Source: an uncultured Pelagibacteraceae bacterium
Lineage (GTDB): Bacteria; Pseudomonadota; Alphaproteobacteria; Pelagibacterales; Pelagibacteraceae
Length of the DNA: 64,000 bases
Assembly (NCBI GenBank): GCA_902519375.1
Contig: CABYJS010000001.1
Location: 34,240 to 98,239, forward strand
Direction of reading: 5' to 3'
Positions 39,115 to 47,351 of this stretch are shown here, in pieces. The position numbers and the translations under genes were made by a program. The notes below the pieces were generated by a model, which searched no databases, was not told the origin of the DNA, and saw nothing but the letters and a program-made list of their open reading frames with translations. Numbering within the stretch: the stretch's first letter is position 1; the number at the start of each line of letters is the position of its first letter.

Positions 39115-40181
39115 GTATTATTAAACAATCTTTGTCTTAAGTGATCAATTGGAACTACTGAACCATTTAAATTGTAATGCCAATATGTCCATCCATTACA
39201 ACTATCAGTGCCTAAAATTGCAGCAGCCACTTTATGTATTGAACCCTCCGTTTGATCGTGCTTGATACTGCCATCAACCATAATTTTTGCACTAATTTTT
39301 TTCTTATTATCAAAAATAATAGTACCAGGCTTGATTATTCCTAATTCAACTAATGAACCAAAAGGTATTCTCGGTCTAGACCTATTATTTTTAAGAGCAT
39401 CTAAACAATCATCCTCAATAACTTTTGTATTTTTAAGTCTTTGCTCAGCAGCTTTAAAATAATTTTTTTCTTTTTCTATGCCATAATAATTTCTACCTAA
39501 TTTTTTAGCGACCGTTGCAGTTGTTCCAGAACCTAAAAAAGGATCTAAAATAAAATCATTTTTATTTGAAGTTGCTAATAAAATTCTATGAAGTAAAGCT
39601 TCGGGCTTTTGAGTAGAATGAACTTTTTTTCCATTCTTTTTTAATCTTTCAGTGCCATTGCAAATTGGTAAATCCCAATTAGATCTCATTTGAAGATCGT
39701 CATTTAAACATTTTAAGGATTGATAGTTAAAAGTATATTTGGATTTTTCCGATTTTGAGGCCCATATTAAAGTTTCATGAGCATTAGTAAATCTTGTTCC
39801 TCTGAAATTTGGCATTGGATTTTTTTTATTCCAAATAACATCATTCAAAATCCAAAAGTCTAAATTTTGAATTAATGTACCAACTCTAAAAATATTGTGA
39901 TAGCTGCCTATAACCCAGATTGCTCCATCTTTTTTTAAAATTCTTCTGCATTCACTCAACCAAGAATATGTAAAATCATCATATTTTTTAAAACTTTCAA
40001 ACTGATCCCATTTTTCGTTTACTGCACTAACTTTAGTTCTGTCTGGTCTAATTAATTCATTTTTTAATTGTAGGTTGTATGGCGGATCTGCAAAAATTAA
40101 ATCAAAGGATTCATTAGGAATTTTTCTTAATACCTCTAAACAGTCTGCGTTGATTAATTTGTTTTTTAGATCAAAGGTCAT
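39111..40181 (-). CDS. ccrM: Cell-cycle DNA adenine methyltransferase CcrM (GANTC)
   Basis: Beta-class N6-adenine methyltransferase expected to methylate GANTC after replication. The catalytic motif DPPYNLQL comes first (about residue 32) and the SAM motif DPFLGSGTTATVAKKLGRNYYGIE comes after it, the beta order; the C-terminal 80 residues with GSIKHDQTEGSIHKVAA form the CcrM-specific tail. At 356 aa it matches alphaproteobacterial CcrM. Three GANTC sites lie just upstream of its start, suggesting methylation-sensitive expression. Its stop overlaps the monooxygenase stop by 4 nt. Confidence 0.93.
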   Translation of the reverse strand: MTFDLKNKLINADCLEVLRKIPNESFDLIFADPPYNLQLKNELIRPDRTKVSAVNEKWDQFESFKKYDDFTYSWLSECRRILKKDGAIWVIGSYHNIFRVGTLIQNLDFWILNDVIWNKKNPMPNFRGTRFTNAHETLIWASKSEKSKYTFNYQSLKCLNDDLQMRSNWDLPICNGTERLKKNGKKVHSTQKPEALLHRILLATSNKNDFILDPFLGSGTTATVAKKLGRNYYGIEKEKNYFKAAEQRLKNTKVIEDDCLDALKNNRSRPRIPFGSLVELGIIKPGTIIFDNKKKISAKIMVDGSIKHDQTEGSIHKVAAAILGTDSCNGWTYWHYNLNGSVVPIDHLRQRLFNNT

Positions 40182-40198
40182 TTATAAAAAAATAATTA

Positions 40199-40249
40199 GA
40201 CTCCAAAAAGATTCTAGGGTCAACCTAGGATTGAATTATTTGGATTCAA
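40199..40249 (-). promoter_or_regulatory. GANTC cluster and small inverted repeats upstream of ccrM
   Basis: Three GANTC sites occur within 49 bp: GACTC at 40199, GATTC at 40210 and GATTC at 40243, 18-66 bp before the ccrM start. They flank or overlap two inverted repeats: CTAGG/CCTAG with a 5-nt loop (40214-40228) and TTGAAT/ATTCAA with a 7-nt loop (40231-40249). This could be the ccrM promoter/operator, or the first hairpin could end rnhB transcription. Confidence 0.5.
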
Positions 40250-40284
40250 ATTGTGTGAAGATTTTAATGAATAACTAGATCTTG

Positions 40285-40301
40285 TGTTTCTACGTGAAAC
40301 C
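40285..40301. other. parS-like sequence with one inserted base
   Basis: The sequence TGTTTCTACGTGAAACC differs from the canonical ParB-binding site (TGTTTCACGTGAAACA) by one inserted T in the centre and the last base. It starts outside coding sequence, in the rnhB-ccrM gap, touching the rnhB stop. The insertion shifts the two half-sites by one base, so ParB binding is uncertain. Confidence 0.3.
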
Positions 40302-40861
40302 TATTTTAATTTATTAATTGGTGAAAAAGTCTTTCTATGTTGACTAGTGATACCTAAATTTTTTATAGCATTTAAATGTTGTTTAGTCCCATAACCATAA
40401 TTTTGATGCCAATTATATCCTTTAAATTTATTTCCGAGATTAGTTATCATTTTATCTCTAGCAACTTTAGCAATAATTGATGCCGCTGAGATTGATGGAA
40501 TTTTTTTATCTCCTTTGATTATTGATTTTAGATTATAATTTTTGATTTCCGGTACTGTGTTTCCATCAATTAAAACAAGAGCAGGTTTTTTTTTTAATTT
40601 TTTAATAGCTCGTTTCATAGCTAATAAACTTGCTTGAAGAATATTAATTTTTTCGATTTCTTTAATAGACGCTTTACCTATAGACCATTCTGAATTTTTT
40701 TTGATATATTTTGACAACTTCTCCCTTTTTGATTTTGTAAGACTTTTTGAGTCTTTTAATAATTTTTTATTTATAGATTTACTCAAAATTACTGCAGCAG
40801 CATAAACTGGTCCAATTAAACTTCCCCTGCCTACCTCATCAACTCCTGCAATAATCTTCAT
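40301..40861 (-). CDS. rnhB: Ribonuclease HII
   Basis: Removes ribonucleotides and RNA primers from DNA. N-terminal GVDEVGRGSLIGPVYAAAVIL holds the first two acidic active-site residues; ALVLIDGN and SISAASIIAKVARDK follow. At 186 aa it is slightly short but complete. It shares a base with the UDG gene and is followed by the 119-bp ccrM upstream region. Confidence 0.95.
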   Translation of the reverse strand: MKIIAGVDEVGRGSLIGPVYAAAVILSKSINKKLLKDSKSLTKSKREKLSKYIKKNSEWSIGKASIKEIEKINILQASLLAMKRAIKKLKKKPALVLIDGNTVPEIKNYNLKSIIKGDKKIPSISAASIIAKVARDKMITNLGNKFKGYNWHQNYGYGTKQHLNAIKNLGITSQHRKTFSPINKLK

Positions 40862-41580
40862 TATATCTTAATTTCCAAATCTTTAATTTTTTGTTTAATT
40901 TTCTTTAGATCCTCCCAGGAATATTTTTTATTTTCGGGAAACCTTATTAAATAAGAGGGACTTAGAGTAATCATTATAGGATAAGTTTTATTTTTTAAAA
41001 TGATCTCATTCCATATTCCTCTTTCTGTAGAAATTTTACCATTCAAATTTGTAACAGCTTCCATTGCAGTACTTCCCATTAGAACAATTATTTTTGGATT
41101 AATAATTGATATATGTTCTTTTAAAAATATCGAATAACGTTTTATTTCTCGAGAAGTTGGTTTTCTATCTTCAGGTGGTCTAAAATTAATTGAATAAGAA
41201 GCATAAACTTTATCTTTTTTTATATTAATAGCTAACAACATCCTTTCAAGAAGTGAGCCAATTTCCCCTTGAAATGAATTGCCAGTATTATCCTCTAACT
41301 CTCCTGGGGCTTCTCCGATTAACATTAAAGGACTATTGAGGTCGCCATCTCCCAAAATAAGTTTTTTTGAGTTGTCTTTTAAACTACAATTTTCAATTGA
41401 ACTAATTTTTTCACGTAGCTTATCTAACTGGTCTGATTTATTTCCATTTATCTTATCGATATTGCCTTTTGTACTTTGAAATCTATTTATAGCGTCATTA
41501 CTAAAAATAAAATTTGGCTCTATAATATCAATCAATTCTTGAACATATTTGCCATTTTGATTTAAAGTCTTTTTAGTCAT
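40861..41580 (-). CDS. Uracil-DNA glycosylase, family 4-like, lacking most Fe-S cysteines
   Basis: Repair enzyme removing uracil from DNA. Motif A is LIGEAPGELEDNTGNSFQG; SINFRPPEDRKPTSREI and LMGSTAMEAV and the late motif LSPSYLIRFPENKKYSWEDL fit the family 4/UDG-like superfamily. Where classic family 4 enzymes hold four Cys for a [4Fe-4S] cluster (CxxC, NxxxCRPP, CRP), only one Cys (ENCSLK) remains here. So a cluster seems absent. At 239 aa it is normal length. It is divergent from the TPR gene with about 10 bp between starts. Confidence 0.82.
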   Translation of the reverse strand: MTKKTLNQNGKYVQELIDIIEPNFIFSNDAINRFQSTKGNIDKINGNKSDQLDKLREKISSIENCSLKDNSKKLILGDGDLNSPLMLIGEAPGELEDNTGNSFQGEIGSLLERMLLAINIKKDKVYASYSINFRPPEDRKPTSREIKRYSIFLKEHISIINPKIIVLMGSTAMEAVTNLNGKISTERGIWNEIILKNKTYPIMITLSPSYLIRFPENKKYSWEDLKKIKQKIKDLEIKI

Positions 41581-41590
41581 AAGATATAAA

Positions 41591-43279
41591 ATGTTTCTAA
41601 AAAAAATAAGATTTATTTTAATTATAACACTATTTTATCAAACTCCACTATTTTCTAAAAGTGCTAGTTTAAATGATTTCAATGCACAGAATTTATCTGA
41701 ATATTTCTCAGGTATCGTAGCCTTTGAAAATAAAGATAATGCAGAAGCGTTGGAATTTTTTAATTCCTCAAGAATTTTAATTGAAAATCATGATCCTTAC
41801 TTAAAAAGATATCTATATTCTTTAGTTTTAGAAAATAAGATTAATAAGGCGATAAATTTAGTAAAAAGCAATAAAGAAAGAGAAAACACAAATTTTTTTG
41901 ATGCACATTTATTATTAGTTTTGGATAACTTAAAAAAGGGAGATTTCAAAAAGGCTTATGATCAATTAAATGAATTGACTGATATTGTTAATGATAAAGA
42001 CAGATTTAATTTAGCTATTTTGGAAAGTTTAAGGCAGTATATCTACGTATTTAAAGAAAAAGTTATATTAAATGATAAAAAAAGTTTTGGTAAACTATCG
42101 ATTATCTCAGAGACACTTCAAAGGTGTTATTTAGGAGATTTTGCTACTGACGCATTCTTTTCAGAATTAATAAATGATAAAGAGGGTAATTTTATAAGAT
42201 ACATTTTTTTTTATCTCGTTTACCTTACTGAAAATAACAGGATAAATGATGTTAAAAATTTTACAAATAATTTAGATTATCTTAATACTACACTTCTAAT
42301 ATCACAGGCAAAAAGTTGGGTTGAAAACGGTAATTATAAAAAATTAACTAAATTTTTTTCATGTAAAAATCCTAATGATATTATTGGTGAATTTTTATTT
42401 TTAGTTTCAAATCTTTATTCCTCTCAGGATAACTTTGAAAAATCAAATTTTTATTTAAATCTCTCAAATTTTTTTAATCAAAAGTTTATATTCAATTTAT
42501 CTCTTGTTGCTGAAAACCAATATCTTAATAAAGAGTATAATAAAGCTAAGAGAACATTAAAAAATTTTAGAAAAGATAATGATTTCTATTATTGGTATCG
42601 TATTAAAAAAGAAACTCAAATAATAGAAAAAGAAAAAAATAAAGAAGAGTCCTTAAACTACATTATTTCACAGTTTGATAAGATTAATAAACCAAATAAT
42701 AAAATTTTATTTGATATTGCAAACTTTTATAAAAATTCAAAAAAATATGAGGAAGCAATTGAATATTATACAAAATTAATTAATTCTTTAGATGATAATT
42801 CAGTAATGAAATCCGATCTTCTTTATAGAAGAGGGGGTAGTTATGAAAGGAGTGGAGACTATGAAAAAGCTGATAGAGATTTACTTGATGCATTAAATAT
42901 AAATTCAGATGATGCTTATATTTTAAATTACTTGGCTTATTCGTGGCTAGAGAGGGATTATAAAATTGATGAAGCAATTGATATGCTTGAAAAAGCTTAT
43001 AAGCTTGAGAACAACGATCCTTATATTATCGACTCAATAGGGTGGGCTTATTATTTAGTGAATGATTATTTAAAAGCGGAAAAATTTATAAAAAGGGCAG
43101 TTGAGTTAATGCCTGAGGATCCGATCGTTAATGATCATTACGGAGATATATTGTGGATGTTGGATAGAAAAATACAAGCTAGATACTTTTGGAGCAATGT
43201 ATTAAAGATGGAAAGCACAGAGACTGAGATGATAGAAAATATTAATAAAAAAATGATCGACGGTCTTCAAAATTCTTAA
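41591..43279 (+). CDS. Secreted/periplasmic tetratricopeptide-repeat protein
   Basis: No specific function recognised. N-terminal signal peptide (about residues 1-22, ending LFSKSAS) and multiple TPR units, clearest from about residue 375 on: KYEEAIEYYTKLI, RSGDYEKADRDLLDAL, DEAIDMLEKAYKLE, DYLKAEKFIKRAVELMPEDP. Alphaproteobacteria have a similar TPR protein just before ispE, so it is probably an envelope assembly or scaffold protein. At 562 aa it appears intact. It ends on the ispE start base. Confidence 0.8.
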   Translation: MFLKKIRFILIITLFYQTPLFSKSASLNDFNAQNLSEYFSGIVAFENKDNAEALEFFNSSRILIENHDPYLKRYLYSLVLENKINKAINLVKSNKERENTNFFDAHLLLVLDNLKKGDFKKAYDQLNELTDIVNDKDRFNLAILESLRQYIYVFKEKVILNDKKSFGKLSIISETLQRCYLGDFATDAFFSELINDKEGNFIRYIFFYLVYLTENNRINDVKNFTNNLDYLNTTLLISQAKSWVENGNYKKLTKFFSCKNPNDIIGEFLFLVSNLYSSQDNFEKSNFYLNLSNFFNQKFIFNLSLVAENQYLNKEYNKAKRTLKNFRKDNDFYYWYRIKKETQIIEKEKNKEESLNYIISQFDKINKPNNKILFDIANFYKNSKKYEEAIEYYTKLINSLDDNSVMKSDLLYRRGGSYERSGDYEKADRDLLDALNINSDDAYILNYLAYSWLERDYKIDEAIDMLEKAYKLENNDPYIIDSIGWAYYLVNDYLKAEKFIKRAVELMPEDPIVNDHYGDILWMLDRKIQARYFWSNVLKMESTETEMIENINKKMIDGLQNS

Positions 43280-44124
43280 TGGAAGCAGATAAGATAAAAT
43301 CGCACGCCAAATTGAATTTAGCATTAAATATTACTGGAAAAAATTCTTCTTTACATGAAATTGAGACCGTAATTGTCTTTGTCTATCTACATGATGAAAT
43401 TTTTATAGAAAAAATAAATTCTAATAAGCACAAGATTTCCTTTACAGGTAAATTTTCTAAAAATATAGGTAAGAACAATACAGTTTCTAAGTTACTTAAT
43501 ATTTTGGATGAAAAAAAATTACTGAATAACAAAAAGTTCAAAGTTAGAATAAAAAAAAAGATTCCTTCAAAAGCAGGGTTGGGTGGTGGTTCTATGAATG
43601 CATCAAATATTTTGAATTATTTTTTAAAAAAAAATATTATTAAAATTAGCAAAAAAGAAGTAATCAAAATTTCAAAGTTAGTTGGCTCAGATGTATTATT
43701 AGGTCTTAACCCAACTAGCTCTGTTTTGATGTCAAATAATAAAATAAAAAGATTTTATAATTGTAAAAAATTTTACTCATTAATTGTAAAACCTAATTTT
43801 GGTTGCTCTACTAGAGAAATATACTCTAAAGTAAAAAAGTTTAATAAACCAAAGTTTAATAATCCTAGTTTAAATATGTTTAATTTTGATTATTTAAAAA
43901 AAATGGATAATTCACTGGAGCCAATTGCACTTTCTAAATACAGTAAATTAAGAGAAATCAAATCATTTTTAGAAAACTTATCTAAGCCATCCCTCGTAAG
44001 AATGACAGGATCGGGTTCTGCTTTAGTTGCATATTTTCAATCAAAATATAGATGTGAAATTGCTAAAAAAATGTTTCATAAAAAATATAAAAATTACTGG
44101 TGTATATTATCAAAAACTATATAA
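43279..44124 (+). CDS. ispE: 4-diphosphocytidyl-2-C-methyl-D-erythritol kinase
   Basis: GHMP kinase of the MEP isoprenoid pathway. N-terminal AKLNLALNITGK with the catalytic Lys, the ATP loop IPSKAGLGGGSMNASNIL near residue 95 and the C-terminal RMTGSGSALVAYF are diagnostic. At 281 aa it is full length. It works in the same pathway as ispH in this window and so feeds carotenoid/retinal and ubiquinone synthesis. Confidence 0.95.
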   Translation: MEADKIKSHAKLNLALNITGKNSSLHEIETVIVFVYLHDEIFIEKINSNKHKISFTGKFSKNIGKNNTVSKLLNILDEKKLLNNKKFKVRIKKKIPSKAGLGGGSMNASNILNYFLKKNIIKISKKEVIKISKLVGSDVLLGLNPTSSVLMSNNKIKRFYNCKKFYSLIVKPNFGCSTREIYSKVKKFNKPKFNNPSLNMFNFDYLKKMDNSLEPIALSKYSKLREIKSFLENLSKPSLVRMTGSGSALVAYFQSKYRCEIAKKMFHKKYKNYWCILSKTI

Positions 44125-44157
44125 ATTTTATTTTTTTGTGTTATATCAATTTTATAT

Positions 44158-44231
44158 TGGGGCGTAGCCAAGCGGTAAGGCACGGGTTTTTGGTACCTGC
44201 ATCCTAGGTTCGAATCCTAGCGCCCCAGCCA
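44158..44231 (+). tRNA. tRNA-Gln(TTG), CCA encoded
   Basis: Cloverleaf can be drawn by eye. Acceptor TGGGGCG pairs with CGCCCCA; the D-arm contains AGCGGTAAGGC; the anticodon stem CGGGT/ACCTG closes loop TTTTGGT with anticodon TTG (Gln); the T-arm is CTAGG/TTCGAAT/CCTAG. The discriminator is G and the 3' CCA is encoded. It sits between ispE and cca, 33 bp after ispE. Confidence 0.95.
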
Positions 44232-44234
44232 ATT

Positions 44235-45509
44235 ATGAGAAGCTTTTTAGATAAAATTTTTTCAAGATCTAATAATTTAGATCACATTAGTCTAAATGTT
44301 CAAGATCTTACGAAAAAAACACCTTCATATAAAATTTTTAGAGCAATAAATTCTTATTCATCTGAAAGTGAAATAAGATATGTAGGTGGATGCATAAGAA
44401 AAATAATTAATAAAGAAAAAGTTGATGATATAGATTTAGCAACTAATTTAGAACCAAAACAAGTCTGCGAAGCACTAAAAAAAAATAATATAAAATATTT
44501 TGAAAGTGGCACCGAACATGGCACAATTACTGCGATTGAAGACAATTATATTTTTGAAATAACAACCTTAAGAAAAGATGTATCTACAGACGGAAGACAT
44601 GCAAAAGTTGAATTTTCAAAAGATTGGAAAGAAGATGCCTCAAGAAGAGATTTTACAATTAATTCAATTTATTCAGATAAAGACGGGAATCTATTTGATC
44701 CATTTAATGGAAAACAGGATTTAGAGAATGGCATTGTAAATTTTATTGGGGAAGCAGATAAAAGAATAAAAGAAGATTATTTAAGGATATTAAGATATTT
44801 AAGATTTTTCCTTAATTATTCGAAACAACAACATAATTCAGAGAATATTAAAAAATTAAAAATAAATATTAGTGGAATTCTAAAACTATCAAAAGAACGA
44901 TTACTAGATGAACTAAAAAAAATTGCAAAACTTGAAACATTGGAAAAATTATTAAAAGATAAAATCAGCTTAGAGCTAATTCTAATGATTTTTCCAGAAT
45001 TTAGAAATATAAAGATTTTTTCAAAACTTAATTCAATTCAAAAAGATCTTTTGAAAGAAAAAGACTTTATTTTTTTATTATCTCTAATGATTATTGATGA
45101 AACTGATAATGCAGATTATTTTTTATATAAATTCAACATTTCTAATAAAGATAAAAAAAGGATTAAAAGTATTGACAATTTTTTTAAAGAAAAAATTAAC
45201 TCTAAGACATTTACAAAAAACAATATGGACAAAATTTTTTATTATAAAGGAAAAGAAGTTATTCTAGATATTTTATGTCATAAAATAATAAAGTCTAAGA
45301 AAGTAGATAATTCCTTTAAAGAATTAATCGAACATTATGAAAAAAAAATAACCCCTATAATGCCAGTTAATGGTGATTTCTTAATGAAAAAATATAAAAT
45401 TCCAGAGGGAAAACAACTAGGTGATAAATTAAGAATTATAGAAGATCACTGGGTAAAAAATAATTTCAAAATATCTGATAAGGATGTAGATAATATAGTC
45501 AACAGTTAG
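44235..45509 (+). CDS. cca: CCA tRNA nucleotidyltransferase / poly(A) polymerase family
   Basis: Class I nucleotidyltransferase that adds or repairs the tRNA CCA end. Typical segments are YVGGCIRKIINKEKVDDIDLATNLEP, with the DxD metal pair, the flexible loop TTLRKDVSTDGRHA, RRDFTINSIYSD and the RIKEDYLRILRYLRFF region. At 424 aa it is normal for alphaproteobacteria. It begins 3 bp after a tRNA gene, an apt but possibly chance neighbour. Its stop overlaps the greA stop by 4 nt. Confidence 0.93.
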   Translation: MRSFLDKIFSRSNNLDHISLNVQDLTKKTPSYKIFRAINSYSSESEIRYVGGCIRKIINKEKVDDIDLATNLEPKQVCEALKKNNIKYFESGTEHGTITAIEDNYIFEITTLRKDVSTDGRHAKVEFSKDWKEDASRRDFTINSIYSDKDGNLFDPFNGKQDLENGIVNFIGEADKRIKEDYLRILRYLRFFLNYSKQQHNSENIKKLKINISGILKLSKERLLDELKKIAKLETLEKLLKDKISLELILMIFPEFRNIKIFSKLNSIQKDLLKEKDFIFLLSLMIIDETDNADYFLYKFNISNKDKKRIKSIDNFFKEKINSKTFTKNNMDKIFYYKGKEVILDILCHKIIKSKKVDNSFKELIEHYEKKITPIMPVNGDFLMKKYKIPEGKQLGDKLRIIEDHWVKNNFKISDKDVDNIVNS

Positions 45510-45982
45510 ATATATTTAACGTCTTTTATTTCAAAATTTTTTGCCCCTGCTGGAGTATTTATTTCAACTAAATCACTCTTCTTTTTCCCAATCAGGCCTT
45601 TACTAATTGGTGACTGAAAATAAATTAATTTTTTTTTAAGATCTGCTTCATCCTTACCAACAATCTTGTAACTGATTTTTTCCCCATTATCTAAATTTTC
45701 AAGAAATACAGTTGAACCAAAAATTACTTTACCATCATTATTAAGCTTTGTTACATCAATCACATTAGCTCTAGCAATAATATCATTTATCTCATTAATG
45801 CGCCCTTCATTATGCGATTGTTCCTCCTTAGCCGCATGGTATTCAGCGTTTTCTTTTAAATCTCCATGCGATCTTGCCTCAGCAATGGCAGCTACAATTT
45901 CAGGCCTTTTTTTTTCTTTTAAAAAAATTAGTTCTTCTTTTATTTTGTTTAATCCATTTAAAGTAATTGGTTCTTTATCCAT
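45506..45982 (-). CDS. greA: Transcription elongation factor GreA
   Basis: Rescues backtracked RNA polymerase by stimulating transcript cleavage. N-terminal coiled coil with the tip acidic residues in ARSHGDLKENAEYHAAKEEQ, the family signature, then an FKBP-like C-terminal domain with PISKGLIGKKKSD. At 158 aa it is standard. Starts 1 bp after the hemF stop. Confidence 0.97.
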   Translation of the reverse strand: MDKEPITLNGLNKIKEELIFLKEKKRPEIVAAIAEARSHGDLKENAEYHAAKEEQSHNEGRINEINDIIARANVIDVTKLNNDGKVIFGSTVFLENLDNGEKISYKIVGKDEADLKKKLIYFQSPISKGLIGKKKSDLVEINTPAGAKNFEIKDVKYI

Positions 45983-45983
45983 A

Positions 45984-46811
45984 TTATTTCCATTTAGCTG
46001 TTGGGGGCAGTGACATTAGTATTCCTTCAGTGTTACCACCTGTTTGTAATCCAAATTTGGTTCCTCTGTCATACAACAGGTTAAACTCAGTATATCTACC
46101 ACGTTTTATGTATTGTATTTCTTTATCTTTACTAGTCCATTTTTTTTTAATTTTTTTTTCAATAATTTTATTAAAGATTAACTGAAAAGTTACACCAACG
46201 TCTCTTACAAATTTAAAATCTTTCTCAAAATTATTTTCTTTATAATCAAAAAAAATACCTCCGATGCCTCTGGGTTCTTTTCTATGAGGTAAATAAAAAT
46301 ATTCATCACACCATTTTTTATATTTTTTATAATAATTTCTATTATGTCTATTACACATATTTCTTAAGATTTTATGGAATTCCTTTTTTTCAGTTTGATC
46401 GATATTTGATGGAGTCACATCCATTCCACCACCAAACCAATCACGTGATGTGCAAATATATCTGGTGTTAAAATGCATAGCAGGTATCAAAGGATTTTTC
46501 ATATGCATAACTACAGAGATACCAGATGCCCAAAATCTTGGATCTTTTTGAGCTCCAAGAATATTTTTTTGGAATTTTTTAGGAAACTTTCCATAAACTT
46601 TTGAAAAGTTTACACCCACTTTATCAAAAACTTTTCCATTCTGTAGTATTCTGTATTCGCCTCCACCTTCATCTTTTTGATTGTTTCTTTTCCAGCTTGT
46701 AGATTTAAATTTAACTCTATTACCTTCAAGTTTAGAGATATCATTACAAAAAACGTTTTGAAGTGTTTTAAACCAGTTACTAGCTAAATTTTTCTTTATA
46801 TTTTGATCCAT
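45984..46811 (-). CDS. hemF: Coproporphyrinogen III oxidase, oxygen-dependent
   Basis: Oxidative decarboxylation in haem synthesis. Family motifs are seen: GGGEYRILQNGKVFDKVGVNFS, GISVVMHMKNPLIPAMHFNTRY, WFGGGMDVTPS, EPRGIGGIFFDY, IKRGRYTEFNLLYDRGT and a final ESLMSLPP-like GILMSLPP. At 275 aa it is complete. The enzyme needs oxygen, fitting an aerobic organism. trmL is 1 bp upstream. Confidence 0.97.
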   Translation of the reverse strand: MDQNIKKNLASNWFKTLQNVFCNDISKLEGNRVKFKSTSWKRNNQKDEGGGEYRILQNGKVFDKVGVNFSKVYGKFPKKFQKNILGAQKDPRFWASGISVVMHMKNPLIPAMHFNTRYICTSRDWFGGGMDVTPSNIDQTEKKEFHKILRNMCNRHNRNYYKKYKKWCDEYFYLPHRKEPRGIGGIFFDYKENNFEKDFKFVRDVGVTFQLIFNKIIEKKIKKKWTSKDKEIQYIKRGRYTEFNLLYDRGTKFGLQTGGNTEGILMSLPPTAKWK

Positions 46812-46812
46812 A

Positions 46813-47286
46813 TTAAATCAAATTAATTTGTTTTAAACTTTCTGCTAAAATAATAGATACTGAGGAAGCAATATTAAGTGACCGTTTATTATTTTTCATT
46901 GGTATCTTCAGCCTATTTTTAATCAACTTATGAATTTTATCTGGAACTCCAGCACTTTCTCTTCCAAATAAAATTGTATCATTTTTATCAAATTTGAAAG
47001 AAGTATAAGATACAGATGCTTTTGTAGTCATCAATATAATTCTACAACTCTTTTTTGACTCAAAAAAATGATCTGAGCTTTGATAAAATTTTATCTCCTT
47101 TTCATCCATATAATCCATTACAACTCTTTTAAATCTTTTATCACTTAGTAAAAAACCACATGGCTCAATAATTTCTAATTTTGCACCGAGGCAAGCACAA
47201 ATTCTAATTATAGCTGCGGTATTTTGAGGAATATCTGGTTCATAAAGAGCTATTCTAATACCTATGTCCTGTTTTTCGTTTTTCAT
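46813..47286 (-). CDS. trmL: tRNA (cytidine/uridine-34 2'-O) methyltransferase
   Basis: SPOUT methyltransferase for the wobble ribose of tRNA-Leu. It has ALYEPDIPQNTAAIIRICACLGA at the N-terminus, ILFGRESAGVPD in the middle and IPMKNNKRSLNIASSVSIILAE near the C-terminus, the knot motifs of TrmL. At 157 aa it is normal length. It is divergent from the barrel gene with a 65-bp shared promoter region. Confidence 0.93.
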   Translation of the reverse strand: MKNEKQDIGIRIALYEPDIPQNTAAIIRICACLGAKLEIIEPCGFLLSDKRFKRVVMDYMDEKEIKFYQSSDHFFESKKSCRIILMTTKASVSYTSFKFDKNDTILFGRESAGVPDKIHKLIKNRLKIPMKNNKRSLNIASSVSIILAESLKQINLI

Positions 47287-47307
47287 GAGAATAATATAAA
47301 TATAAAT

Positions 47308-47337
47308 TTGACTGTGGTAAAATAATTATAATAAAAT
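47308..47337 (+). promoter_or_regulatory. Candidate sigma-70 promoter of the barrel gene
   Basis: TTGACT (5/6 to the -35 consensus) and TAAAAT (5/6 to the -10 consensus) are spaced 18 bp apart, ending 14 bp before the start codon at 47352. This would give a very short leader of about 7-9 nt. A TATAAT overlapping at 47327 is too close (13 bp) to the same -35. Confidence 0.55.
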
Positions 47338-47351
47338 AGTTAGCAGTTTAA

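Noticed and set aside
44125-44157. Dedicated promoter for tRNA-Gln
   Set aside because: Only AT-rich TATA-like strings are visible with no matching -35; co-transcription with ispE is equally likely.
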